A DNA stretch of 64,000 nucleotides, taken from the NCBI GenBank assembly GCA_050485425.1, contig JBJHBJ010000002.1, forward strand, positions 1 through 64,000, in the 5' to 3' direction. The notes beneath the pieces were generated by a model. The model saw nothing but the letters and a program-made list of their open reading frames with translations, searched no databases and was not told the origin of the DNA. Below are positions 27,246 to 36,318 of this stretch, in pieces. This DNA comes from LSCE01 sp050485425 (GTDB lineage Bacteria > Pseudomonadota > Gammaproteobacteria > Nitrococcales > Aquisalimonadaceae). Both the position numbers and the translations under genes were made by a program. The first letter of the stretch is position 1. Each line of letters starts with the position of its first letter.

Positions 27246-27490
27246 GGGTTCACTTCCTGGTCTGTAGCGCGACGGCGTGAATGCTGTAACGCTTCCCTGA
27301 GCCGCCGGCGCCCCCGGCTCTGATGCGAACACTTGAGGAAGCGCCGGGCAAATCCTGGATGGGTGCTCGAGAACTGATCAGCGCTTCCTTGGAAAGGATA
27401 GAAGAGCCGGTTGAGGCCGGCGACCCGGTGATCGCTGCCGTCGATATGCAAGACAGCGTTCGGGCCAGGCGGGAATTGCGTTTAGTGCGA

Positions 27491-27520
27491 ATCAAGCCGC
27501 TCCCTCGCGGTTTTTGATCA
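27491..27520 (-). other. Hairpin in the ectA leader
   Basis: On the minus strand ATCAAAAACCGC and GCGGCTTGAT pair imperfectly around GAGGGA, right after the predicted start of transcription. The leader before ectA is about 275 nt, long for such an operon, so it might carry osmotic control. The gap 27246-27740 also holds the ect promoter; no further gene is supported. Confidence 0.4.
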
Positions 27521-27527
27521 GCGCGTA

Positions 27528-27556
27528 ATTAAACCAATTTCCATTGCTGCAGTCAA
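27528..27556 (-). promoter_or_regulatory. Sigma-70 promoter of the ect operon
   Basis: On the minus strand TTGACT (27551-27556) and TTTAAT (27528-27533) are separated by exactly 17 bp, a near-consensus sigma-70 promoter reading toward ectA. Known ect promoters are often sigma-70 with osmotic regulation, sometimes with a sigma-38 promoter as well; no second promoter is obvious here. Confidence 0.7.
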
Positions 27557-27740
27557 GGGTATGGCTGGTTTTCGATAGATGCCATAAATCTTTCACAAGG
27601 CTGCAACCACCGCCGGGTCGCCGGGGCATTGACGGTGGCCTGTCTGGCAACCAAGATTGCGACGCAACGCCCGGGAATACATGACTCGGTATGCGCTTCC
27701 CAAGTGTGCCGGGCGGAACGGACGGGATTTCACCGAACTC

Positions 27741-29036
27741 ATGCTGAAAACACTGGCTGCGCTGGGCGCACTGTTCTCCTCCATGGGCATACTGTTGCTC
27801 GGCGGCGGTCTGCTGGGGACGCTGCTGGCCGTGCGTATGGGGGTGGAGGGCGTTCCCGCCGAGGTCATCGGCCTGGTCATGGCCTGCTATTCGGTTGGCT
27901 TCGTGCTTGCCACCCTGGTTTGCGCGCGCATCATCCAGAAAGTCGGGCATATTCGCTGCTTTGCGGCATTCGCGGCGATTGCCGCCTGCTCTGCGCTGAT
28001 GCACGGCCTGTTCTTCGACCCCTGGCTCTGGGCGGCCATGCGCATCCTGTTCGGCTTCTCGGTGGCCGGGCTCTATATGGTGACGGAAAGCTGGCTCAAC
28101 GATCAGACCCCGCGTGAGTACCGCGGAAGGGTGCTCAGCTTCTACGTGATCACCACGTCCCTGGCGCTGGGCTCCGGTCAGTTCCTGCTGGGGTTGTGGG
28201 ACGTCTCCGGCTACCAGTTGTTCAGCCTGGCAGCGATACTGCTGGCTGCGGCCCTGGTCCCGGTGTCGCTGGCCCAGGTGTCCTCGCCGGAAATCCGGCC
28301 TACCAGCCGGGTGGGGTTGAAGCAGCTCTACCATATCTCGCCATTGGCGACGGTGACCGCGTTCGCCTCGGGTATCGTCAATGGCGGCTTTTTCGCGTTG
28401 GGGCCGGTGTTTGCAGTAGCCATCGGTTTTTCCGCCAACGCTGTCGCCACCTTCATGGGGTCAGCCATTCTGGGCGGGCTGTTCCTCCAGTATCTGATCG
28501 GACGCATGTCGGACAAGTTCGACCGTCGCCGGGTTATCATGGTGGTTACCGGGGTCGTGGCGGCCATCAGTCTCGGCATCGCGCTCAGCGAAGGAGCGCC
28601 GCTCTACGTGATCGTGGGGCTGGCGGTTTTCTGGGGCGGGTTCAATTTCACCGTCTATGCACTGGGCCTGGCCCTGGCCCATGATTTCATGGATGCCGAA
28701 GAGCGCGTGCCCGCCAGCGCCACGCTGTTGCTGCTGCACGGGGTGGGCATGATCGCGGGGCCGATCATCCTCTCCCGGGTGATGGGCATGGCCGGTGCAC
28801 AGGCCTTGTTCATGGGGTTTGCCGTCATCGCCATTTGCATCACCGTGTACGGCTGGTACCGCGACCGGGTCGGCGACAGTATCGCCGTGGAAGACCAGGA
28901 GCAATACCAGTCGGCGCCGCAGACACTGGTTTCCACGCCCATGTCGGTGACCCTGGACCCGCTGGCCGATGACGAGCAACTGGAGTTTGATTTCACCTTT
29001 GGCGACGACGAAACCGGTAAGGATGAACCGTGGTAA
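27741..29036 (+). CDS. MFS transporter (YcaD-like)
   Basis: The 431-residue protein has about 12 membrane helices in two halves with a central cytoplasmic loop near 185-205. The loop after helix 2 and the second-half RMSDKFDRRRV are MFS-type motifs, and TESWLNDQTPREYRGRVLSFY resembles the YcaD/UMF2-like subfamily. A long acidic C-terminal tail (about 390-431, DDEQLEFDFTFGDDE) is unusual. Start is uncertain: ATG 27741 matches family N-termini, ATG 27681 has a slightly better upstream GGGAA. Substrate unknown; position next to ect genes is suggestive only. tsaB overlaps its end. Confidence 0.85.
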   Translation: MLKTLAALGALFSSMGILLLGGGLLGTLLAVRMGVEGVPAEVIGLVMACYSVGFVLATLVCARIIQKVGHIRCFAAFAAIAACSALMHGLFFDPWLWAAMRILFGFSVAGLYMVTESWLNDQTPREYRGRVLSFYVITTSLALGSGQFLLGLWDVSGYQLFSLAAILLAAALVPVSLAQVSSPEIRPTSRVGLKQLYHISPLATVTAFASGIVNGGFFALGPVFAVAIGFSANAVATFMGSAILGGLFLQYLIGRMSDKFDRRRVIMVVTGVVAAISLGIALSEGAPLYVIVGLAVFWGGFNFTVYALGLALAHDFMDAEERVPASATLLLLHGVGMIAGPIILSRVMGMAGAQALFMGFAVIAICITVYGWYRDRVGDSIAVEDQEQYQSAPQTLVSTPMSVTLDPLADDEQLEFDFTFGDDETGKDEPW

Positions 29037-29719
29037 CAGCGAATGCCCCCATTCTGGCTCTGGACGCCAGCACCGAAGCCTGCAGCGCCGCCCTGTGGCA
29101 TGACGGGCTCGCGTTCGAGCGTTACGCGGTGATGCCGCGTGGCCATGCGCAGGCCCTGCTGGACATGGTGGACGGCATCCTGCGGGAGGCCGGAGTGCGG
29201 CCGGGCGGCCCGCACCTGGTGGTCTACGGGCGCGGGCCGGGTGCGTTCACGGGGGTTCGTATCAGTGTGGGTGTGGCGCAGGGGCTCGCCTTCGGTGCCG
29301 GCGTGCCGGTGTACGGCGTTTCCACCCTTGCGATGGTGGCACAGGGCTGCCATCGGCGCAGCCGCGCACAGCGCGTGCTGGTGGCCATGGATGCCCGCAT
29401 GGGAGAAGTGTATTGGGCCTGCTATGCCCTGGACGCCGCGAGCGGGCTGATGGTGCTGCAGGGCGAGGAGCATGTTTCCGCGCCAGAAGCCGTGGCCGCC
29501 CCGGCAGGCTGGTCGGCATGGGCCGGAGCCGGAACCGGATGGGCGGCATGCGGACAGGAGCTGCAGCGGCGGCTGGGAACCCCGGCCCTGCTGGAGCCCG
29601 AGGCACTGCCGGCGGCTGTGGATGCCCTGCCCTTCGGCCGGGAGGCTTTGGCCGAAGGGCAGGGCGGACCGGCGGCGCAGGCCGCCCCGGTGTATCTCAG
29701 GGACAGGGTGACCGGCTAA
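29030..29719 (+). CDS. tsaB: tRNA threonylcarbamoyladenosine biosynthesis protein TsaB
   Basis: The 229-residue protein has the ASKHA-type N-terminal ILALDASTEACSAAL and the TsaB motif GPGAFTGVRISVGVAQGL. TsaB is the non-catalytic partner of TsaD and TsaE in making t6A37 on ANN-decoding tRNAs. It starts at GTG 29030 with AAGGATG upstream, overlapping the MFS gene stop by 7 bp, and overlaps the convergent HDOD gene by 4 bp. Length matches E. coli TsaB. Confidence 0.93.
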   Translation: MVTANAPILALDASTEACSAALWHDGLAFERYAVMPRGHAQALLDMVDGILREAGVRPGGPHLVVYGRGPGAFTGVRISVGVAQGLAFGAGVPVYGVSTLAMVAQGCHRRSRAQRVLVAMDARMGEVYWACYALDAASGLMVLQGEEHVSAPEAVAAPAGWSAWAGAGTGWAACGQELQRRLGTPALLEPEALPAAVDALPFGREALAEGQGGPAAQAAPVYLRDRVTG

Positions 29720-31209
29720 TGTGCCGGCCCGTCAGGGCACTCGCCCCCCAGGCCCTCCGCCAGCGCCGCTGCGGTCTGGCGAAAGCCCTGGAAAGCGGTC
29801 GGATCCAGCGCGCAATAGGGGCTACGTCTGTCGCCGAACAGCAGGCCCAGCAGTTTGCCTGACTGGCGGATCGGGGCGACGAAGGCGCCGGCATCGTCCA
29901 GTAGCCGATAGGCTCTGCCGTTGGCTCCCTGCTTCAGCAACTTGATCTGCGCCGCCTGCAGCCAGTGGGCCTTGCCGTCGGCCAACATCGCTGCCAGCGG
30001 TGAGCCGGGGAAGATGGGAATGGACAACCGCACCAGCGAAGGGTCGCCGTCACCTCCGACCACCATGTAGGGCTGCAGCCGCTCGCCGTGGACGTCCGCT
30101 TTCAGGAAGACCGCCCGCTGCAGGCCACAGCCGTGGTGCAGGGCGCGCAGAGCCAGCGAAATCGGAATGTCAATGGCGTCCACGCGGGTGTGCTTCAGCT
30201 CCAGGTCCTGCCGGGTTCGGGCATCGTCGCCCGTCCTGCATTGGGCCAGCAGCCGTGCCAGCAACTTTCGCTGGGGCAGCAGGCAGAACGGGATCGATGT
30301 CCTGCTGTGCGGTAACTGGCTTCCCGGCTGATCCGGGGGGTCGGTCAGCGCCGCCCATTCCGGCGCCAGCCTGACCGGGCTGTGATCCAGCGCCTGTACC
30401 GCCGTGTCGTGGATGAGCAGTATGGTTTCATCGGTCTCCAGGCCCAGATAGGCCGCCACCTCGCCGATGACCCGCTGGGTGTCCGGATGCTTCCAGCCCA
30501 GGCCCGCGACGGCATCGAGCCGCGAGGCCAGGGCGATACCCATGGTGCGCCCACCCACGACCTTGTCGGGCAACAGATGTTCCAGTACCAGGTAGGGGAG
30601 CCGCCAGCTCAGAACCATGGCCGCGCCCAGCTCGGCGGACGAAAAGCCCAGTTCAATGTATTCGGCATCCGCCTGCAGGCGGCCGTCGGACCCCCACAAC
30701 TGGCGGGCCCGCTGCATGGCGTCCGGGTCGTGTACCCATAGCGCCAGCTCCGCCAGGGGCCGCAGCAACGCGGCCGTCCGGATTTCTGCCGGCAGTACGT
30801 CCTGCCGGATCGACGCCCAGCGATGTGCGTGTGCCGCCTGATGGTAGGCGGAACCGCAGGCATGCAGATAGCCTTGCAGTGGTGCGCCTTCCAGGCGGGA
30901 TTCCGCACTCGGGACGGCCAGGATCGTGTCGACGGCGAGATTCAGCCCCAGCATCATCAGTGCCTGGTCGGCCGTGGTGATACGCGTATCGAGATGCCGA
31001 TGGCGATGCTGGTTTGCGGCGCGGATCAGGTTGGCGCACAGCGCAGGGTCGGAATACAGCGGCGTCCACAGATCGCGCATCTGCAAATCCGGGTTGTCGC
31101 GAAGGGTTTCCACGGAGGCCAGTGTTCGCGCCAGGATAGGCAGCGGCTCCTGGCCGAGCTTCTCGAGCCAGTCTTCAATGCGTTGATCGCCGATGGTCTG
31201 TTGGTCCAC
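29716..31209 (-). CDS. HDOD-domain signalling protein
   Basis: The 497-residue protein has an HDOD domain in its N-terminal half (about 20-220; LASVETLRDNPDLQMRDL, DPALCANLIRAAN, ITTADQALMMLGLN), a helical fold related to HD phosphohydrolases but lacking their catalytic His-Asp. The C-terminal part (about 310-490) resembles a GAF-like sensory domain (GAFVAPIRQSGKLLGLLFGDR). Such proteins act in two-component and c-di-GMP networks by unknown contacts. It is divergent from motAB. Confidence 0.75.
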   Translation of the reverse strand: MDQQTIGDQRIEDWLEKLGQEPLPILARTLASVETLRDNPDLQMRDLWTPLYSDPALCANLIRAANQHRHRHLDTRITTADQALMMLGLNLAVDTILAVPSAESRLEGAPLQGYLHACGSAYHQAAHAHRWASIRQDVLPAEIRTAALLRPLAELALWVHDPDAMQRARQLWGSDGRLQADAEYIELGFSSAELGAAMVLSWRLPYLVLEHLLPDKVVGGRTMGIALASRLDAVAGLGWKHPDTQRVIGEVAAYLGLETDETILLIHDTAVQALDHSPVRLAPEWAALTDPPDQPGSQLPHSRTSIPFCLLPQRKLLARLLAQCRTGDDARTRQDLELKHTRVDAIDIPISLALRALHHGCGLQRAVFLKADVHGERLQPYMVVGGDGDPSLVRLSIPIFPGSPLAAMLADGKAHWLQAAQIKLLKQGANGRAYRLLDDAGAFVAPIRQSGKLLGLLFGDRRSPYCALDPTAFQGFRQTAAALAEGLGGECPDGPAH

Positions 31210-31608
31210 GGGTTCGGGTTCCGCGTTATTCTTGCCGAATATCAGAGCATGCTATCGCTTCCCAGCCCTGCAGACGAGCCTGGCGTCCGCCTGCCGCACT
31301 GCTGTTTATCGGCCGGTTCCGACCATTCTTCAGTTGGAAGGAGTGCACCACGCTCCGCATTCCTCAATCCCTGTGTTTGCGAATCCGTTCGCTCTCTGTC
31401 CCCGGCACGCTGTGTAACATGACAGGCTGGTCGAGGTCCCGTGGGGCGTGCCGGCCCCCGGCCAGGTTCAGGGGTGCAGAAATTCCGTTCGCGGCCGATG
31501 ACAGGGGAGTGCCATCCGCCCCCTGATCTCCCGCGGATGTGTACCGGTCCTATCGGATGGGCGCGCACGTCGCAGCGGCGTGTCGGGTCGAGTCGCGTGG
31601 AGTAGCAG
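31210..31608. other. Divergent intergenic region between the HDOD gene and motA
   Basis: This 399-bp region should hold promoters for both genes. A GCCGATGA (31495-31502) resembles the -10 of a sigma-28 flagellar promoter, but the matching TAAA/TCAA -35 is absent at the right spacing. No ORF with a ribosome site is supported. Confidence 0.4.
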
Positions 31609-32463
31609 ATGCTCGTATTAGTTGGATTCGTCATCGTGGTGATGGCCGTGCTGACCGGTTACGGTCTGCACGGCGGGAACATCGGGATGCTATGGCAACC
31701 GCTCGAGATGCTGATCATCTTCGGCGCGGCCGGCGGCGCGTTCCTGATTGCCAATCCCGGCAAGATCATCAAGCAGACGGTCAAGGCCCTCCCCACGTTG
31801 CTCAAAGGTTCGCCCTACAGCAAGGACATGTACATGGACTTGCTGGCGATGCTTTACGAGGTTTTCTACAAGGCTCAGCGGGAGGGACTGCTGGCCATCG
31901 AGGCGGATATCGACGACCCGCAGAACAGCGAACTGTTCCGGCGTTATCCGAAGATCCTGGCGCAGCACGATGCCATGGATTTCCTGGTCGACTACCTGCG
32001 CCTGATGGTTGGCGGCAGCATGAACCCCCATGAGCTGGAAAACCTGATGGACATCGAACTGGAGACGCACCACCAGGAGGCCGAACAGCCGGCCCATGCG
32101 GTCAACCGGGTGGCTGACGCACTGCCTGGCTTTGGCATCATAGCCGCCGTGCTCGGCATCATCATTGCCATGGGTGCGATCGATGGTCCGGTGGAGCAGA
32201 TTGGCGAACTGGTGGCGGTGGCCCTGATCGGTACCTTCCTCGGCATACTGGCGGGTTACTCCTTCGTGGCCCCAATGTCGGCGGCGCTGGAGCACCAGGC
32301 CCGTGAAAAGAGCAAGTTCCTGGAGATTATCAAGGTGACCATCATGGCCATTCTGAACGGTTACAAGCCCGTTCTGGCCGTCGAGTTCGGTCGCAAGGTC
32401 ATGTACGAACACGAGCGCCCCAGCTTCCATGAACTGGAAGAGCATGTGAAGCAGCGCAAGTAA
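31609..32463 (+). CDS. motA: Flagellar motor stator protein MotA
   Basis: The 284-residue protein matches the long E. coli-type MotA: four hydrophobic segments (two near the N-terminus, two around 170-225), a large cytoplasmic loop (about 55-165), and ADALPGFGIIAAVLGIIIAMG with the functionally important proline. GGAG precedes ATG 31609. With MotB it forms the ion-conducting stator of the flagellum. No other flagellar genes are in the window. Confidence 0.94.
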   Translation: MLVLVGFVIVVMAVLTGYGLHGGNIGMLWQPLEMLIIFGAAGGAFLIANPGKIIKQTVKALPTLLKGSPYSKDMYMDLLAMLYEVFYKAQREGLLAIEADIDDPQNSELFRRYPKILAQHDAMDFLVDYLRLMVGGSMNPHELENLMDIELETHHQEAEQPAHAVNRVADALPGFGIIAAVLGIIIAMGAIDGPVEQIGELVAVALIGTFLGILAGYSFVAPMSAALEHQAREKSKFLEIIKVTIMAILNGYKPVLAVEFGRKVMYEHERPSFHELEEHVKQRK

Positions 32464-32484
32464 CGGTAGCCGCGGAGCCGGGTC

Positions 32485-33348
32485 GTGGAAGACAAGAACC
32501 GTCCGATTATCGTCAAGCGGATCAAGAAGGTCGCAGGCGGCCACCACGGCGGCTCATGGAAGGTGGCGCTGGCCGACTTCATGACCGCGATGTTCGCTAT
32601 GTTCCTGGTACTGTGGCTGGTGACCGCCATGGACGAGAAGCAACGGCAGGGCATTGCCGACTATTTTCGAGCCCATGCCGTGGTCGATATCGAATCCACC
32701 TATGGCCGCCCGTCGCTGATCGATCTGGAAGGCGGGTCGGACATTCCCGTGGACCTGGGGCAGAGCCCCCAGCAAGAGCCCATGTCCGAAGACGCCATTC
32801 TGGAAGAGGCGGAGCGCATGCAGCGGGAACGGCTGGAGGCGCTGCAGGTGGAACTGGAACGGGCGATCGAGCAGAGCCAGGCGCTGGAGCCCTACAAGGA
32901 TCACCTGCTGCTGGATATCACCCCGGAGGGCCTGCGCATCCAGCTTGTGGATCGGCGCAACCGGCCCATGTTCGATCTGGGCTCTCCCGTTCTGCGTGAT
33001 TACGCCGATGCCATCCTGCGGGAGCTGGCGCAGGTCATCAACAACGTGCCGAACAAGATCAGCATCGCCGGCCATACCGATGCCGTCGGCTTCGTCGATG
33101 ATCGTCGCTACGACAACTGGGAACTCTCCGCCGACCGCGCGAATGCCGCCCGTCGAACCCTGCTGGCGGGGGGGACGGAGCCCGGGCGTATCGCCCAGGT
33201 GACAGGGCTTGCGGACACCGTGCTGTTTGATCGCGAAAACCCCAACAATCCGATCAACCGCCGCATCAGCATCACCGTGCTGAACCCTGATGCAGAACGG
33301 GCAATCAGCGAGCGGGAAGGCGCCTACTCGTACCCCATCGACGGCTAA
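32485..33348 (+). CDS. motB: Flagellar motor stator protein MotB
   Basis: The 287-residue protein has a basic N-terminus (KRIKKVAGGHHGGSWK), one membrane helix with the ion-binding Asp (D31 in LADFMTAM), a plug/linker with an acidic coiled part, and a C-terminal OmpA-type peptidoglycan-binding domain (ISIAGHTDAVGF, LSADRANAARR, NRRISITVL). It starts at GTG 32485 with GGAG upstream. Whether the motor uses protons or sodium cannot be settled from this alone. Confidence 0.95.
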   Translation: MEDKNRPIIVKRIKKVAGGHHGGSWKVALADFMTAMFAMFLVLWLVTAMDEKQRQGIADYFRAHAVVDIESTYGRPSLIDLEGGSDIPVDLGQSPQQEPMSEDAILEEAERMQRERLEALQVELERAIEQSQALEPYKDHLLLDITPEGLRIQLVDRRNRPMFDLGSPVLRDYADAILRELAQVINNVPNKISIAGHTDAVGFVDDRRYDNWELSADRANAARRTLLAGGTEPGRIAQVTGLADTVLFDRENPNNPINRRISITVLNPDAERAISEREGAYSYPIDG

Positions 33349-33429
33349 TACCGGTCTCGAGCGCGACAACGTGAATACTTCAGCGCTTCCCTAATGCCGG
33401 GCACACCGGTGCCGCCGGCTGTGGTCCCG

Positions 33430-33471
33430 TTGACCTGTGTCAAGGCCCCTCGGCCTCTCTCCTTCTAATAT
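33430..33471 (+). promoter_or_regulatory. FNR-type site and -10 of the hemN promoter
   Basis: TTGAC-CTGT-GTCAA (33430-33443) is a symmetrical FNR/Anr-type site. TAATAT at 33466-33471 sits where a -10 would be if transcription starts near 33478, which places the site centre at -41.5, the classic class II activator position. Oxygen-independent coproporphyrinogen oxidase is a well-known FNR/Anr target, and an fnr gene follows hemN. Confidence 0.75.
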
Positions 33472-33526
33472 CACCATTGCCCGCAACGCCCATGGAGGGC
33501 GTGGGCCAGGTACTGGAACAGAGGCT

Positions 33527-34924
33527 ATGCAAATCATGTCGCCGTCAACATTCGATCGTGGCCTGTACGAGAAGTACGACGTGGCCGGCCCGCGCTATAC
33601 ATCCTACCCGACGGCGCCGCATTTCCACGCCGGATTCGGTGAAGCCGCCTACCGCAGGCTGGCCGCGGCCAGCAACGAGGATCCGATTCCGCGTCCCCTG
33701 TCGCTGTACGTGCATATCCCGTTCTGCCACAGCCTTTGCTACTACTGCGCGTGCAACAAGGTCATCACCCGCCATATCCGGAAGGCGGAAGTGTACCTGC
33801 ATTATCTGGAACGGGAGCTGGCCATGCATGGTCCCCTGTTCGACGGTGACAGACCGCTGCGGCAACTGCACCTGGGTGGTGGTACCCCCACCTACCTGGA
33901 TGACCGCCAGCTGTGGCGGCTGATGCAGGCGATAGGCAGGAATTTCTCCGTCCCGGAGCCGTATCAGCGGGAGTACTCCGTGGAGATCGATCCCCGACGG
34001 CTGGGTGCGAATACCGTCGGCCTGCTGGCGGAGCTGGGTTTCAACCGCATGAGCATCGGCGTCCAGGATTTCGATCCCGTGGTGCAGCGAGCGGTCAACC
34101 GGATTCAAAGCCTTGAGCAGACCCGGGACGTGGTTGACCAGGCCCGCAGGCATCAGTTCGGCTCCATCAGCTTCGACCTGATCTATGGTCTGCCCTTGCA
34201 GACCGTACGTGGCTTTGACGCTACGCTGGACAGCGTGCTGGAGATACGCCCGGATCGGCTCAGCCTCTACAGCTATGCTCATCTGCCCGACCGCGTCAAG
34301 GCGCAACGGATGATCCGTGACGTCGACCTTCCCAGCGCCGAGGAGAAGCTGGGCATTCTGCAACTTGCTATCGAACGTCTGTCGGATGCCGGCTATCGCT
34401 ATATCGGCATGGACCATTTCGCCTTGCCGGACAGTGAGCTGGCCCGGGCGCTGGACAACAATACGCTGCACCGGAATTTCCAGGGTTATTCCACCCATGC
34501 CGACTGTGATCTGGTGGGGGTTGGGGTCAGCGCCATCAGCCAGATCGGCCAAAGCTACAGCCAGAATGTCTCCGTGCTTGCGGATTACTATGCGGTGATG
34601 GATCAGGGCAGGCTGCCGGTGGTGCGCGGCTATCAGCTCAGTTTCGACGATCGTCTGCGCCGGGCGATGATCCAGCAGATCATGTGCCGTCGCGAGGTGG
34701 ACTTCAGCGTCATCGAGCGCACCTTTGGGGTGGAGGTCAATGTCTACTTCGCGGCGGAGCTTGCCGCCCTGGCTGGCCAGGAAGAAGACGGTCTGCTGCA
34801 GCGCGAGGCGAGGCGGCTGACCATTCTGCCGCCGGGCAGACTGCTGCTACGCAATATCGCCATGGTATTCGACCGCCATCTGCAGGAGCATGCGCCGCCG
34901 GTTCGCTATTCCAGGACTATCTGA
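33527..34924 (+). CDS. hemN: Oxygen-independent coproporphyrinogen III oxidase HemN
   Basis: The 465-residue radical SAM enzyme has the CxxxCxxC cluster motif in HIPFCHSLCYYC followed by an extra Cys (ACNK), typical of true HemN, plus LGGGTPTYLD and YSTHADCDLVGVGVSAI. It converts coproporphyrinogen III to protoporphyrinogen IX in anoxic haem synthesis. The start is 33527 or 33536; neither ribosome site is ideal, and the frame open further upstream covers the FNR site. It is convergent with fnr. Confidence 0.95.
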   Translation: MQIMSPSTFDRGLYEKYDVAGPRYTSYPTAPHFHAGFGEAAYRRLAAASNEDPIPRPLSLYVHIPFCHSLCYYCACNKVITRHIRKAEVYLHYLERELAMHGPLFDGDRPLRQLHLGGGTPTYLDDRQLWRLMQAIGRNFSVPEPYQREYSVEIDPRRLGANTVGLLAELGFNRMSIGVQDFDPVVQRAVNRIQSLEQTRDVVDQARRHQFGSISFDLIYGLPLQTVRGFDATLDSVLEIRPDRLSLYSYAHLPDRVKAQRMIRDVDLPSAEEKLGILQLAIERLSDAGYRYIGMDHFALPDSELARALDNNTLHRNFQGYSTHADCDLVGVGVSAISQIGQSYSQNVSVLADYYAVMDQGRLPVVRGYQLSFDDRLRRAMIQQIMCRREVDFSVIERTFGVEVNVYFAAELAALAGQEEDGLLQREARRLTILPPGRLLLRNIAMVFDRHLQEHAPPVRYSRTI

Positions 34925-34937
34925 TGTTGCGTGTGGC

Positions 34938-35711
34938 TCAGCCCGGCCGGAATAACTGGTCCCGATCCGCCGTGCCCGGGTTTGCCCCCGTCAGTTGCCG
35001 CAGCGTGGTCATGTCCAGCAGTTCGATCTCACGGCCGTTGGCGTCGATCCATTGTTGTTCTACAAAGCGCTTGAACAGGCGGCTGGTGGTCTCGGGCGCC
35101 AGGCCGAGGTAGTTGCTGAGATCGTGCCGTGACATCGGCAAGCGGAATCGCTTGCTGGAGAGTCCGCGTCGGCCGAAGCGGTCCGACATGCTGAGCAGCA
35201 TGATGGCCAGCCGCTGCTCCGCCGTCCGGCGTGCCAGGGCCTGGAGCATTTCGTGCTCGTTGAAGATCTCCTTGCTCATGATGCGCAGCAACTGACGCTG
35301 CAAGCCGGGAATCCTCTCCGATAGCGTCTCCAGCTGATCGAACGGGATTTCGCAGACCGAGGTGGTCTCCAGGGCAACCGTCGTGGACGGGTGCGTGCCG
35401 AAGCTGATCGCGTCCAGTCCGACCAGTTCCCCCGGCAGGTGGAAGGCCGTGATCTGCTCTTCGCCGTCCTCGGAGAGCGTCGTCGTCTTCAGTGAACCGG
35501 TGCGCACCGCATAGATTGCGCCGAAGGGCCGGCCAGCCTGATACAGGGATGTGCCCTTGTTGAGCGGCCGCCGCCGTTCCACGATGTGATCCAGGGCGTC
35601 CACGTCAGCCGGGTTGAGGGCGACCGGAAGACAGAGGTCCGCCAGACTGCAGGTGTTGCAGGCCTTGCGGATGTCCTGGAGGCGAGGTCTCTGTCCCTGC
35701 GTCAGTGTCAT
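34938..35711 (-). CDS. fnr: Oxygen-sensing regulator FNR
   Basis: The 257-residue CRP-family regulator has the four cluster cysteines of FNR: C18, C21 and C27 in ACNTCSLADLCLP and C121 in SVCEIP. The recognition helix has E208, S211 and R212 (APETTSRLF), the residues that read TTGAT half-sites. The 4Fe-4S form activates anaerobic genes. I use ATG 35711, which gives E. coli-like spacing to the first Cys; ATGs further upstream are possible. Candidate target sites in this window lie at 33430, 37146 and 41813. Confidence 0.93.
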   Translation of the reverse strand: MTLTQGQRPRLQDIRKACNTCSLADLCLPVALNPADVDALDHIVERRRPLNKGTSLYQAGRPFGAIYAVRTGSLKTTTLSEDGEEQITAFHLPGELVGLDAISFGTHPSTTVALETTSVCEIPFDQLETLSERIPGLQRQLLRIMSKEIFNEHEMLQALARRTAEQRLAIMLLSMSDRFGRRGLSSKRFRLPMSRHDLSNYLGLAPETTSRLFKRFVEQQWIDANGREIELLDMTTLRQLTGANPGTADRDQLFRPG

Positions 35712-35967
35712 AGCTGGTACATCTTCTCTCGCTGCCATCCGGGTGTTGGGTTGCCCGGAACGTGTCATCGGCCTCTATCGACCCAAGTGTACACGATTTG
35801 CGGCACGGTACGGCATGTGAAGACGTGAAGCTGCCGCATGTCTGCCGGATCTGCTATCTTGCGTCTGGGGGTTGAGCCAGCGCTCCCGTACGGCGCCGGA
35901 GAGCCGGTCCGCCGGCATCCGGGCGTGTGTGTTACTGCCGGGTTCACTGAAACATCCAGGGGGATAC

Positions 35968-36318
35968 ATGGAAAACGAACTTCCGTCGGGCGCGGCGATC
36001 GTGGCAGAAGATTACCCCGAGATCTGGGATGCCTATGCCAGACTGGGCAAGGCCTGTGCAGAGTCCGGTCCGCTGGATGACCGCGAGCGGCGGCTGGTGA
36101 AACTTGCGCTGGCGATCGCCGCCGGCAGTGAAGGGGCGACCCATTCCCATACCCGCCGGGGGCTGGACGAGGGCATCCTGCCCGAGGAACTGCGTCAGGT
36201 CGCCATGCTCTGCGTTCCCTCTCTGGGGTTCCCTCAGGCGGTTGCCGGTCTGACCTGGGTGGACGACATCCTGGAGGAGGATGACGAGCTGGATGAGGAC
36301 GACGACCTGGAAGACTGA
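35968..36318 (+). CDS. Carboxymuconolactone decarboxylase (CMD/AhpD-fold) family protein
   Basis: The 116-residue protein has the CMD-fold core LALAIAAGSEGATHSHTRRGLDEGI, with Glu and two His but no CxxC, so it is not a thiol peroxidase of AhpD type. The C-terminus is a run of Asp and Glu (about 100-116), unusual in the family. AGGGGG precedes the ATG. The next gene starts inside its 3' end, so the two are probably translationally coupled. An extended -10 (TGCTATCTT, 35852-35860) lies about 110 bp upstream. Confidence 0.8.
   Translation: MENELPSGAAIVAEDYPEIWDAYARLGKACAESGPLDDRERRLVKLALAIAAGSEGATHSHTRRGLDEGILPEELRQVAMLCVPSLGFPQAVAGLTWVDDILEEDDELDEDDDLED

Noticed and set aside
31475..31502. 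Sigma-28 flagellar promoter for motA
   Set aside because: Only the GCCGATGA -10-like part is present; the -35 at 15 bp is TGCA rather than TAAA/TCAA.
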